Assembly: GCA_030998225.1 (NCBI GenBank)
Contig: JAPYXD010000704.1
Span: 2,108,001-2,172,000, forward strand
From: Diplolepis rosae
Lineage: Eukaryota; Arthropoda; Insecta; Hymenoptera; Diplolepididae
Direction: 5' to 3'
Length of the DNA: 64,000 nucleotides
The translations under genes and the position numbers were made by a program. The notes under the pieces were generated by a model. It was not told the DNA's origin and did not search any database. It was given only the letters and a program-made list of their open reading frames with translations. Every line of letters starts with the position of its first letter. The stretch's first letter is position 1. Positions 36,358-47,017 of the stretch are shown piece after piece.

Positions 36358-38372
36358 TTTATTATCACCGATCCACTATAATACAGCACAAGATTATTTT
36401 AATTGAATCCACTATTTTTTTATAATTTAATCCACTATTATTTCAATATTATTTAGTTTTTTCAACACATATTTATCTCATTTGTTTACATCGTTTACAT
36501 ACAACTGCATGTCAGTGTAGGCCTACACGCGGGAAGCGCCGCCGTACGGCGAAAATTATAAGATAGAAACTCGTAACAATAAGGACCGAAAGTTTTCTGC
36601 TGAAATACTCAGGCCATGCCCGCGTAATGCTTTAGTGGTGGCCCAACATAGATTTCGTCAGAGCCATCTGGCTTAAGCTCAAAACCCTAAAAGAAGATAA
36701 TAGATGACTGTTCAGATCATGTTCAGATCACGTTCAGATAATTCAGGAAATACTGAAATCGGAATAAACTTTGAGGTCAAATAAAATTATGCAAGTAATT
36801 ATTATCAAGTAGTTATTCGAATCGTATTGATAATCTTGCTTTTTGTGATTGCAGTTTCCTGATGAGTGCATCCTCACATACATGGAGTTTTAACTGTGTA
36901 TCGCAGAGTACTGTCAGGCTAAACACAAATAGAGATGATCACTCAAACGTCCGAAAATTACAAATATATACATTGAAATAATAATACTCCATGTATGTAA
37001 GGATACACTTATCAGAAAACTGCAATCACAAAAAGCAAGTTTATCAATGCGATTCGAATACTTACTTAATAATAATGACTTACATAGTTTTATTAAACCT
37101 CGAAGTTTATTCCCATCCGTTAGCATTTTAGCACATCTTAGTGTCTTAGTGATCATTAGAGATATACGATGTAACTACGTTACTACTGTGCGGAGGTCAG
37201 CGGGGTGAGGTTTAGGAAATTATACTTCGGCGCCATCTGGCGTAAGCTCAAAACAGGGTCAAAGTATAGTGGCCGCTATCGCCTATGCTCGCGAACACGG
37301 CCTGGAAATACTAAAGAGTCGGACGGGGCTTACTAAAGCATTACGCGTGCATGGCCTGAGTTCTATAAGGCCGCCACCTTGGCACGTAATTTATTAGATA
37401 TTATACCGGCTTTCTACGTAAAATACCTCACTTAGGTAATTTACGTAAAAAACCTCGAGTGACGCGTCACTGCACAACCCTGGCCCTGTCTAACTAAGAA
37501 CAAAATGGCGGTTCCTTAGTGATCACAGTTTGTATGTGCGAAGCATGGAGATTAGATATAAGGAGAACAATCTCCATATATCCATTCCCGAAATGAAGTA
37601 GTGCTAAGTACATAGTTACAAAACTTCCCGATGAGGGCATGTGTGTTCCCTGGTTGCAAAATGGCGACGTCCAATACATGATGCTTATAAACCGTGGATG
37701 CCGCCATTTTGCACCCAGGGAACACACGCGCCCTCATCGGGAAGTTTCCTAACTAAGTACTTGGCAGAACTTCATTTCGTGGTTTAAGAAGTACGGCCAT
37801 AAGAGATTGGTCTCCTTTTATCTATTCTCCATGGTGCGAAGTTTTCTCACCAGTTCACATTGCACGCGTCACGCTCTACAAAAGCATTATACTACTAGAC
37901 AAATATAGTATTTTAAAAAATTTAAATAATTAAATTTCTGAACCATAGGAAATGAAAAAATTTTCCTAAAATGATTCTAGGACATAAAATACACATTTTC
38001 CATAAATCAATTAATACAAAATAAAAAAAAGAACACATTAAACTTCGTAAAATATATACTGTGGATACGCATGAAGAATTCTTGAGACCCTGAACAAAAT
38101 TTTTTTTATGTTATCCCCATATAACTGAAAATATATTTAAAAATAAATAAAAAGCTTAAGCTTCTAAATAGAAGTATTTTCCATTTTTATTTTCCAGCTT
38201 CAAACGAATGAAATGAAAAATAAATATTTTGTTAAGCCCTGTGTTCAACGTAAAAAACCATGTGAAGGGAAATATATACTCAATTAAAAATTTGTAAATG
38301 TAACAAAAAATATTCATTACTATAAAATTTGCTAGTACATATTTTTAGCATGTACAGATCGATGATGACTAG

Positions 38373-39775
38373 TTAAGTGTCGCATAGCTTGGCTGCTTTT
38401 TTCTTGACGACGCTAACTTTTATAATCTCAGCCATTTCCTGTCTTACGAATTGTCTCATCCGTATTTGAAGATAAAATTGAATTATATGTGCTAACATCT
38501 CCACAGCTTCAATGGCATGTTCTTTGCATTGAAAACTAAATTTTGTTTCAGATGAAATTAAATCGTCTAGAACTGGATCAAAAGAATTGCTACACCGGCA
38601 ATGTTTGTTAAGGGGTTATATACACTTGTGTTGATTGAAAAAATCGAAAATTTTTTTATTGCACTTTCTGAAAGTACATATCTCAGAGAATCTTTTTTCA
38701 AAAAATCATACAGATCTGAGCAATAGAACCGATTTGGCAGCTCTTGATAGCGCGCTATCTGCAACTGCGAGTCATCTGCAAGTTACGCTCCACGAGCGTT
38801 TCCTCGAAACTTGATTTTTCAAAAAGTGCGGTTGCGGTGAGCACAGTTTCTCGAGAACCGTTAACCAGATCAGTCTGAATTTTTGCAGGCTTACTAACAA
38901 CAACAATAGCCTCTGAGTGGACGAAGGATTTTAAATTTCAAGCAAAAATTTTTTTTCTTGCTGCAAAAACCGAAAGCCCAGACGTTCGAAAATCAAACTT
39001 TTTAGAAAAACTATCACCATTTTTGTAAAAAAATGAATTTCGCAAAATCCTTCGTTCACGCACAACGTAAAGGTACCAACTACAGTTTTGTTTTTGTTTA
39101 GTGTATTTCATATAAGCAGTTCCTTCTTTATCATGCTCACCGCAAGAGATGTCGGGAAAATTGTGTTTTAGCACAATGGCAATATTGACTCCAGCTATGA
39201 ATTTTTTTTTTTTGAAAAAATTCGTGAAAGATTTTTTGACATGTATAAATAAATAGGCGTTCAGTTTAAAAAAAAATGTGTTGTTTTTCCAGAAAAAAAT
39301 CGTAAAAATCCGCTTTTTTTCACGAACACAAGTGTATATAACCCCTTAAATAGATATTCGACAACTGTGATAAGCTTGTATAACTTAACATTTGGATGTA
39401 TGAAATCTTTATTTATTTTTGCAAATCTACTCAAACTTTCAGGTAACTTATCACAAGAAAAAGATATTCTATCTGCATGAATTTCAGAAGTAGTCAAAAA
39501 TGCATTTAAGCATGTCGAACACTGAGTGTGCTGTTTAATGTAAGCAGTTATACGACCAGTTGTGTAAAAAATCAAACAATCTCTAACGGCTTGTAAAGCA
39601 TAATCGCTACAAAATCACTAAAATCAGTGTGTTCACAATCGATTATTGCTTTCAACTTTTCTCGAATTTCTTGAATTGCGCTTTTACTATTCGACTGATG
39701 TAATTCTTTCAATTTTGAAATTGTTATCAAGGGCTGTGCACCGAAAATTTTTTTTTTCCGAGAGTCAACTATCAC
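38373..39775 (-). pseudogene. P-like transposase C-terminal fragment
   Basis: Frames at 39,775-39,600 and 39,575-39,350 encode a region with FYTTGRITAYIKQHTQCSTC, typical of the C-terminal part of THAP/P-element transposases. A frameshift lies near 39,600. The frame is then split by a TTAA element (38,612-39,345) and resumes at about 38,600 through the basic tail to a TAA at 38,373. The N-terminal half is absent. Assignment by resemblance. Confidence 0.5.
38612..39345. mobile_element. piggyBac-like TTAA element, right copy
   Basis: A 734-base copy of the element at 12,039-12,774 in reverse orientation, flanked by TTAA at 38,608-38,611 and 39,346-39,349. It interrupts the P-like transposase fragment. 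The two copies sit at non-equivalent sites in the palindrome, so they are independent insertions. Confidence 0.75.
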
Positions 39776-39779
39776 CCGT

Positions 39780-41000
39780 AGTTAAGTCGAACCTAGTTGA
39801 AATAACACGGATTCCTGTTTAAGAGAATTACGTACATATAGTTAAACATACCAATATAAACCTTGATACAGAGAAATAAATAATTCTAGTTCTATTACCA
39901 ATTAAATTCAATTAACATTGCTATGCTGTTATTAAAAAACTCCGCTATAAACAGAATATCTTCTGTATTTATTACTTTTTCACTGTGTAAACAAAAATTT
40001 ATTTTTGTCAATAATTCTTTAAGACCCACTTTTATCAATATAAATTTTGCTCTATTAGATCATAAACGTAAAGTTGTTTTTTGGTCATGTTTAATACATG
40101 CGCCTGAAAGGATCTGTCCGTGAAATCAACTTGCTTTCTTTGTTTTTCTTATAAACTTGAACTTTGTCATTTCAACTAGGATTGCAAAGTTGGCGCCTGT
40201 CCTAACTAGGCAAAATTGTTGATTCCTTGTACGCGGGTACAAGGAATTTTTTTCGGTGTAGAGGGTTGCCATCGAAAGTACTACACTCAGAAAAAATATT
40301 TGATTGAACCAAAAAAATTATTTGTATAAAACACTTTTTTTGATGTAATGAAATGTTTTGTTTTAATAAAACAAAATTTTTTTGATTCAAACAAAATATC
40401 TTTGGATCAAACAAATTATATCTTTGACCATATATCAATGCATTAATTTCTTTTTTTGAAGAAAAATTAATTTGATTCAAACAAAATATCTTTGGATCAA
40501 ATAAATTTCTGCCTTGATTCAAACAAATATATGTCTAGGCATACCTGTTAAAACCAAAAAGCCCCTCTCTCGAACCAATACACCACCCGCGGAACCGCCT
40601 TTCGGCTTTAAACTTCACAGGTGGTTGGTTCCAGCTTAAAGTCGCGTACGACTCTTCCGTCATCCGTTCGCCCGGAACTTTCACCTGCTTTCACATGCGG
40701 CCACTCGCCCGTTAGGCAAACCGAATAGCCGCGCCAGTCAGGGGAGGAACAAAGAGATTCCTCCCCCGAACGACGCGGACAGCCAAGTCCATCTGAGACG
40801 TAGGACTGCGGGTATATTTGCAAGAAGGTAGGTGTAAAAGGATGATCGTTTGTTCCTCCAAAAGAAAAGGAACACAAAGTTAGTGAAACTGTTATGCAGT
40901 ATTGATAATATTTCCTTCCAAATCTCATACTGAATAAAATATTTTTATCTTGTTCAGTTAAATTTTCTAAAATTAATGAAACTTAAGAAATACTAAATGG
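39780..41000. other. Mixed repeats, no gene seen
   Basis: 40,280-40,550 contains several direct repeats of TTGATTCAAACAAAATATC and TTTGGATCAAA. 40,555-40,860 is a GC-rich stretch whose longest open frame (106 codons, - strand) shows no recognisable domain. I see no gene. Confidence 0.4.
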
Positions 41001-41126
41001 ATTTTAAATGCAACATCAACGACACTATATTTCTTATACAAATCTATTTTGTAAAAAAATAGAAAAGTGCTTTCTTCGATATTTAATTTATATTTATATT
41101 ATATTATATATATTATTATATATATG

Positions 41127-41316
41127 CAAGGACGAATCTAGAAAACAATTTTGGGGGGGGGGGGGGTCCGATCGAAAACATCCGGAGCAATCCGGAAAGC
41201 GTCTCTTACGGTTGAAAGACCGTGTGCTGTACGGGTATTGAGATTTGAGGGAGTCTGATATTTCTTGCGGGGGGGGGGGGTCGGACCCCAGGACCATTCC
41301 TCTGGATCCGTCCCTG
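41127..41316. mobile_element. hAT-type MITE with 8-base target duplication
   Basis: The 190-base element has ends CAAGGACGAATCTAGA and TCTGGATCCGTCCCTG (inverted, three differences) and is flanked on both sides by TATATATG (41,119-41,126 and 41,317-41,324). The 8-base duplication and CAGGG-like end are hAT features. G-runs of about 14 and 12 bases lie just inside each end. Confidence 0.75.
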
Positions 41317-41884
41317 TATATATGTTATATATTTATTTAAAGTGTTATTTAATCACTTATTTTCAGAAAATCACCCGTTCAATTGTCAATGGCGGAGCGA
41401 GAGAGAAGAAAAGTAGTACGAAGGGAGGTACGAGCTATGTACTTAATTGAAATAAAGTTGTTAGTTGTTTATCGAGTTCATTGATTGCCACGTCCGCATA
41501 CAAGCGGAGTAGGCCGCTAACCAGAATATAATATACAAATTAGATACTGAAACCCTAAAAGCGTGACGCGTGCAACGCGCTCGGTTGAGAAAATTTTGCA
41601 CATAGAAACTATAATCACTAAGGGAAGCAAGTTCTCGTCGTTGCCGGCAGCGAGTCGGATCTGTCGGATAGGGCTGGGCAGGGTTGTGCAGTGACGCGTC
41701 ACTCGATGTTTTTTACGTAAATTACCTAAGTGAGGTATTTTACGTAGAAAGCCGGTAAAATACCTAATAAATTACGTGCCAAGATGGCGGCCTTATAGAA
41801 CTGTATATAGCCTCACTTTTTCAAAGTTCCGTTCCCGAAAAGTTTGTTTTAAACGTGAACATTGTTAATTAAACAATATCATCA

Positions 41885-42752
41885 ATGTCGACTAAAAATA
41901 AACGGGGGAAAATAAAATCCCACTTCGGGCTTCCATATATTCCATGGAATAAATTGAACTTTCTGCGCTTGCAAGAGCAAAATAAAAATGTTGCAAAACG
42001 TTCATTTTGTAGTAAAGTGTTAAAAAATGTTGGATATAATCGCCTTTTGGGACACAGGTATGTAGTTGTACAGGTAAGCAATTGTAGAATATTGTTATTT
42101 TTGTTCATTCAAATAATTATCTTGAGTATACCGGTTAATATTGTAACCTCAAATTCGTAAATTTTTATAGATTTTCGAGATTTTCTTTGCTTTTAGTGTA
42201 TCACCGTTTTATCTGTGGTTAAAAAATATTTTTCACGATCATACTTTACTATCGTTATAAAATGTTGTTTAATATATGAAACTAAAACCTGTTCATATGT
42301 TTTTTTAATCATATTTTGGAGAAGTTTTGTGCTTAATGATGTATACCCTATTGAAAAAATCCTCGAGGAAATCCTCGTGTTATTTTCGGACGAGGAAAGA
42401 GGATTTTCAAATTCCTCGAGTAATTCCGCGAGGATTAATTCTCTGACTCGCGGATTTCCTCGTCCGAAAATAATACGGGGATTTTCTCAAGGATTTTTGC
42501 AATAGGGATATTGATAAATAATATTAATTTTTTTTTTATTTTCACTTAATTAAACATAAATTTCACCTAAGACAACATTTATTTCACATAAATAAATTTA
42601 TGTGAATTATTTTAAACATTTTATTCAAGGAATGTTTGCAGTGGATTAAGCGGCATTGATGCTAGTGAAGAAAATAATACTCCAATTAGTGAGGACATCA
42701 TAATTGCGGACAATGATGTTTCTACATCTGAACTAAAAAATGGAAATTCTCA
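41885..42752 (+). pseudogene. 5' exons of a BED-finger hAT-like transposase (right arm)
   Basis: Exon 1 from ATG 41,885 to a GTATG or GTAAG donor near 42,055-42,075 encodes about 60 residues with SFCSKVLKNVGYNRLLGHR, a BED-finger-like pattern with one Cys changed to Arg here. Exon 2, 42,634-42,752, has a TTTGCAG acceptor and GTAAGTCC donor and encodes an acidic linker. The remaining exons are missing: the retroelement begins at 43,046. Upstream at 41,689 a CAGTGACGCGTCACTCGA sequence could be the element's terminal repeat. Confidence 0.45.
42346..42507. mobile_element. CCCTATTG hairpin MITE (right arm)
   Basis: A 162-base element with inverted ends CCCTATTGAAAAAATCC, flanked by ATA on both sides. 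The uninterrupted counterpart of the left-arm copy at 13,043-14,978. It lies in the intron between the two BED-gene exons. Confidence 0.6.
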
Positions 42753-43045
42753 AGTAAGTCCTTCAAATTATTTGAGAATATTTGGTATTAATTTGTGGTT
42801 TCTTATTCTTTTCTTTTTTTAAAAATATTCTTTATTGATATAAGTTTAAACCTATTTTTAAAAAACTGTAAAAAAACAATGATTTTATGATTTTTGTTTT
42901 AAATTTTATATTTCTTAATTTTGATAATATTTATTAAAAATATAGATTATTTAAAGAGGCAGTACTATTCGCAGGTAAAATTTGATTAGTAGGTATAATT
43001 TATCGAAACTTTTTAAATAAATTTTTTTAAAATTCCTTATTGTAT

Positions 43046-43808
43046 TATTATGTCACAAGTACGTAAATACTTACTTTGATCGAAGATTCCTCGTTTTAAG
43101 TTAGGATCGAATGATCCTCGCTTAGGGATGAGGATAAGTCAATGAAAAGTACACAATGATTAGTAAAGTAATACAAATTGAATTTATTTAAATTAACACT
43201 GATATAAACAAGGTTAAAATTTTACAATGATTCAAACAATGGCATAGGGAATAGGTAAAGAGTAGAGAGAATTTTCGGTACCTTTGTTGAGTTGTGAATA
43301 GTCCCCTTTTTATGAATGATCCTCACAGGTGTGAGGGAGAGAGAAAGATTCTTCCACTGGTGCGACGATGACAGCAATAGGTATCCCACTGGTATGAGGA
43401 AGACAGAAACAAATATCCCACTGGTGTGAGGAGGACAAGAATAGTTATCTCACTCTACACTGACTCTAAGATCCTTTCAAAGATTGAAAGTACAATCGGG
43501 GAATTTACGAAACGTTTCTTCGGAAAACTGAACTAAACACGTATCTCACGCTGTAAATCCTTTTAAGATTTTTAGAAATTTGCCGCACTTAATTTTGCTC
43601 ACAAGACTAGTTTTCCCTTGGCGGTGTGTCCTTTTTATATTATATTTTTTGTTGACGTCACGCGTTGCGCAGTCTCCCGCTGCGTGTGACGTAGTTATAC
43701 CTCTCTTTTCAATAGGTGGTTTTCTCTCTCTTTTAGTAATTTCCCCAGATTTTTCTCTAGACCTAGCCTGTGCCTATAGTACATTCGAATGCGTCACGGG
43801 ACGTGACA
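43046..43808 (-). repeat. 3' LTR of copy B
   Basis: Begins TGTCACGTCCCG at 43,808 directly after the polypurine tract and ends near 43,046 (end sequence GTGACATAATA, decayed from GACGTAACA). The end is uncertain by about five bases because it adjoins palindrome-arm sequence. It contains a degenerate repeat of CCCACTGGTGTGAGGA-type units at 43,325-43,450. Confidence 0.7.
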
Positions 43809-43819
43809 CCTTCCCCCCT
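43809..43819 (-). other. Polypurine tract of copy B
   Basis: AGGGGGGAAGG on the minus strand, immediately before TGTCACG; equivalent to 6,005-6,015 in copy A. Confidence 0.75.
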
Positions 43820-44133
43820 AGTTCGAGCGCGGGGGTGAAGCATCCGCGATCGAATCTTCGGAAGAAGAATACATTCGTTAATGTTTTTGAAGATACATTG
43901 AATTTCTATTTCTGACGTAATAACCAACATTCATTTCGGCGTTTCTTTTACAATTTGTATTTTTTGCATTTGACTATTTGATGCCAATATCGAACATTTT
44001 TTTTTTTGGATCTCATAAAAATTTATTTTATCTAAATATTATAATTTTTTTGTTATAAATAATTACATAGTTTTTTTTTTTTTTTTGAAATAGTATGAAC
44101 TTAACATAAGGTTACATATGATTTTTTCTTATA

Positions 44134-44768
44134 CAGTAAAACCTATCGTAGCCGACACTCTCCTAACGAACATCCCACTCTGACGCTTCACATTATTGGT
44201 CGAGAAATGTGCATGGTCAGGGCCGTCTTAAACACCGTATTTGGAGGGTCCTCATATTTTTGTAAAAAATCTTAGTAATTTTTTTTCAATGAATATTTAA
44301 AATGAAATATTAATTTAATTAATGATTATATTTGAATTATAAATTTTAATTACAATTTAACTTCGAAAAATTGGAGAATTATTATAACCAATTATATTTC
44401 AACTTATTAAGATCCTAAATATGTATGTACAGTCGTGCAACATAACCTCAACTGTCATCTATACATTTCCCACTAAAAGCACTAAGTATTCCTTATAGTT
44501 TTTTATCGACTGAATTTATCCATGAAATTTTTAAATTATCAACAAAAGAACTGATTATTTTTCAAACTAACTTTTACTCACCTTTTTGCACAAAAGTAAA
44601 CACAAAAAATATGTACAAGCCGGTACGTGTGTTACTAAACACAGGGGCACCTGTTGTCACAGCACTGAACCAAGCTAGTAGTAAGTCCCTAGCAATTATC
44701 GCATGTCATTGGTACCCATCGTAGCCGAACTTGTCTCCCATATGTGTCGGCTACGATAGGTTTTACTG
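44134..44768. mobile_element. TA-flanked MITE (pogo/Tc1-type) in copy B
   Basis: CAGTAAAACCTATCGTAGCC and its perfect inverse bound a 635-base element flanked by TA. It lies between the last dsRBM gene and the LTR and is absent from copy A. No transposase. Confidence 0.7.
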
Positions 44769-44884
44769 TATAACTAAATACATCAATAATTTTTATTTCA
44801 TATTCGTAAATTATAAATATCATGTAATATAAAATAATAATATGTAAAACTGTAATATAAAACGTAATTTCATAATGTAGATTT

Positions 44885-45334
44885 TTAAGAATTATTTTTA
44901 TATTTTCTATTACGTAAAGGGTTGCGGCAGTCATGAGCTAAATGCCCTCTTTGAAAACACCTTTCACAAGAGTTGGTCCATTTTTGCAAGGTTTCTTTAC
45001 TGATTTCATCACTTATATTGAAAATTTTCGATTCTGGGATTAAGCTTTTTTCTTTCATTTCTTCTAAAAATACATATCTTGTGGAAAGCATTTCCAAGAG
45101 TTTAGATGCTGCATTTTGCTTTGCAGACTTTTTTTGAGGGGCTGGTTCCCCAATACAAGAGAAAGTTATTTTATTTTTAAAGATTTCGCAAGTTGCTTGG
45201 AACGGTGGCAGTTCTTGGTGTTTTCGAAGCGATTTTACAATATATGAAGGTTCGGAGAAATCATACTCAATGCTTATCTCGTTTAAAACTTGTACAACAG
45301 TGCCTTTCGATAGGTCTCTTGTCTGCAAGGCCAT
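44885..45334 (-). CDS. dsRNA-binding motif plus CCHC protein (copy B, distal)
   Basis: The ATG at 45,334 follows a TTCTTTTGCAG acceptor by eight bases. The dsRBM occupies about residues 10-80: LNEISIEYDF in helix 1, PPFQATCEI strand, QKKSAKQNAA helix 2 with the KKxAK dsRNA-contact signature. A zinc knuckle, CERCFQRGHLAHDC, and a basic tail follow. It is intact and close in sequence and length to the copy A protein at 5,087. It is the last gene before the LTR. dsRBM viral proteins often block Dicer or PKR-type sensing. Suppression of RNA silencing is plausible here but not shown. Confidence 0.8.
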   Translation of the reverse strand: MALQTRDLSKGTVVQVLNEISIEYDFSEPSYIVKSLRKHQELPPFQATCEIFKNKITFSCIGEPAPQKKSAKQNAASKLLEMLSTRYVFLEEMKEKSLIPESKIFNISDEISKETLQKWTNSCERCFQRGHLAHDCRNPLRNRKYKNNS

Positions 45335-45694
45335 TGTTTTGATCTGCAAAAGAATTACCTGTTTGAGTTGATGATTGAATTTATTGAAATTCTAAAGTTA
45401 GTTAGTTTTTTTTGTAATAATTTTGTGTTTGTTGATATATTCACTTTCCGCGTTTCCTAACTGAAAGAGATATTTCATGCAGAGAAAACAGTGGTCCGTT
45501 TTTAAGAATATTTTAATTTATTAAGGTTTGTCGTTACATTATAGCGGTTAAGGAAGAAGTAGTGGTGTATATGAAATATGATTTTAAACAACGAATAAAA
45601 ATTAAAAGGGAAAATTTTTTAACAAAAGTTACTAATAGATATTGTTTATATTTAGAAAAAAGAATAATAAAAAATATGTTTTGATTTATTATTT

Positions 45695-46126
45695 TTATTC
45701 GTCGTTGTTATAAATAATAGTCGATGCTTCGGAATCGACGTCGTTATACAGTGCTTCTTGTTGGTATAAATGAATTACACGTTCGGCACAAGTTACACAT
45801 AAATCTGCTCTTTGCCGCATGTAAAAAATTTGTGTATTGCAAATGGAGCAGTCGAGGCTAGATAGTTTTAATGTACAATATAAGTCTTTAGTAACTATGT
45901 CGTCTATTCGGATGGGTAATGTTACTTCGGTTTCGAAAAAGCTGAGTTCTGTCATCCAACAATCCTCGCAAACAAGTTTTATTTCGAGAACATTCATGTA
46001 AAAATTCTCGACCAGGGTTGTGCAGCAGTATTCTGACCATAATTGATTTTCAAAATACGGCTGAACATCCTGCTCGCTTGCTCGAACTTCTTCTGCTTCG
46101 ATTGTTTCGATTTCTTGGGGCAGCAT
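45695..46126 (-). CDS. Retroelement accessory Cys-rich protein 2 (copy B)
   Basis: A 143-residue protein starting four bases after a CCCCAACAG acceptor. Acidic N-terminus, then CEDC, CSIC and CVTC pairs, in an order that echoes Cys-rich protein 1 upstream (an early CxxC followed by two late CxxC pairs about 15 residues apart). I read the two as diverged tandem paralogues with a zinc-ribbon-like fold. Intact here, frameshifted in copy A. Function unknown. Confidence 0.65.
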   Translation of the reverse strand: MLPQEIETIEAEEVRASEQDVQPYFENQLWSEYCCTTLVENFYMNVLEIKLVCEDCWMTELSFFETEVTLPIRIDDIVTKDLYCTLKLSSLDCSICNTQIFYMRQRADLCVTCAERVIHLYQQEALYNDVDSEASTIIYNNDE

Positions 46127-46265
46127 TTTTCTGTTGGGGAAATTTATAATATTTAAGGAATTTGAAATATTTGCAAAATTTACAATTTTTTAGTATTAAG
46201 GATTTTATTAAATTTAACAAAATTTTTCATGCGTGATTACATACGTGGAAGGTAGATACGTATAA

Positions 46266-46673
46266 TCATGCAGGGGTATTTTCTACTTGAACTTCGTTTC
46301 CTTGGCTAATTTCGAATTTATAATTTAAATATTGTTCGATGCATTCTCTACAATCAGCTGCTTTTTTTCGCGGAGTAATTAATAGTTCTTGACAACCGTA
46401 ACAATTCATATATATGCATTCCAATTTACAAATGGAATGCCATGAAGTAAAAAATTCACAGTTAATTTGAGTTTCCTGATCTAATTTCTCGAAACAGAAT
46501 TGGCAATATCTTTTTGTGGTTTGGTGGTTATAATATAAAAACAATGTTGAGGGTTCTAATTCGAAGCAATAACTTTGTAATAGGTGCGCGTATGCTATCG
46601 GATTGTCTTGCGGACATACACCCTCTACTGGTCCAAGATGGTTAACAATAGGCTCACTTGGAGTTGGTATCAT
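46266..46673 (-). CDS. Retroelement accessory Cys-rich protein 1 (copy B)
   Basis: A 135-residue protein with the ATG three bases after a CAATTTGTAG acceptor. CQFC, CKLEC, CYGC and CREC cysteine groups. It is homologous over its full length to copy A 4,090-4,497 and open in both copies. No membrane segment or signal peptide. Its upstream 300 bases (46,680-46,960) are also similar between copies, so the untranslated region may carry a regulatory signal. Confidence 0.65.
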   Translation of the reverse strand: MIPTPSEPIVNHLGPVEGVCPQDNPIAYAHLLQSYCFELEPSTLFLYYNHQTTKRYCQFCFEKLDQETQINCEFFTSWHSICKLECIYMNCYGCQELLITPRKKAADCRECIEQYLNYKFEISQGNEVQVENTPA

Positions 46674-47017
46674 TTTCTACAAATTGTTAGAATAGATTTA
46701 TTTTATTAAGGTCTGATAAGGAGATTGAAAAATAACTTTTTGAATATATTTTCTAATCATGCAAGGTAAAAGATTTTGCTAAAGGTATTTTACTTTCCGT
46801 CAGAAAAACAACTTTTATATTACAGTTTGTTTTTCCTTTAGTAAGAAACATTAAAGACGTGGGTACAAAAACTGTCCTTCTGACGGTATAGGACGTTCAT
46901 GCACGTGGTTTTGAGAAAAGTAAGGACGGAATGTACCTGTATCTGAAAAATTTTGTGAATTGACTTCAAGTGTATTAAAGAAAAGGGTGAAAGATGGAAT
47001 AAAGGAAAGGTCAAAAG

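Larger units (their letters stand above)
36515..43050. repeat. Right arm of giant imperfect palindrome
   Basis: Inverted counterpart of 11,757-17,615. It carries an arm-specific segment (37,860-41,690) with a P-like transposase fragment, a TTAA element and a hAT MITE. Its outer end coincides with the retroelement LTR end near 43,046-43,050, so copy B inserted into this arm. Confidence 0.75.

Noticed and set aside
43580..43915. 111-codon plus-strand open frame across the LTR of copy B
   Set aside because: Lies antisense within the LTR and polypurine tract; its position is explained by the LTR and it has no counterpart in copy A.
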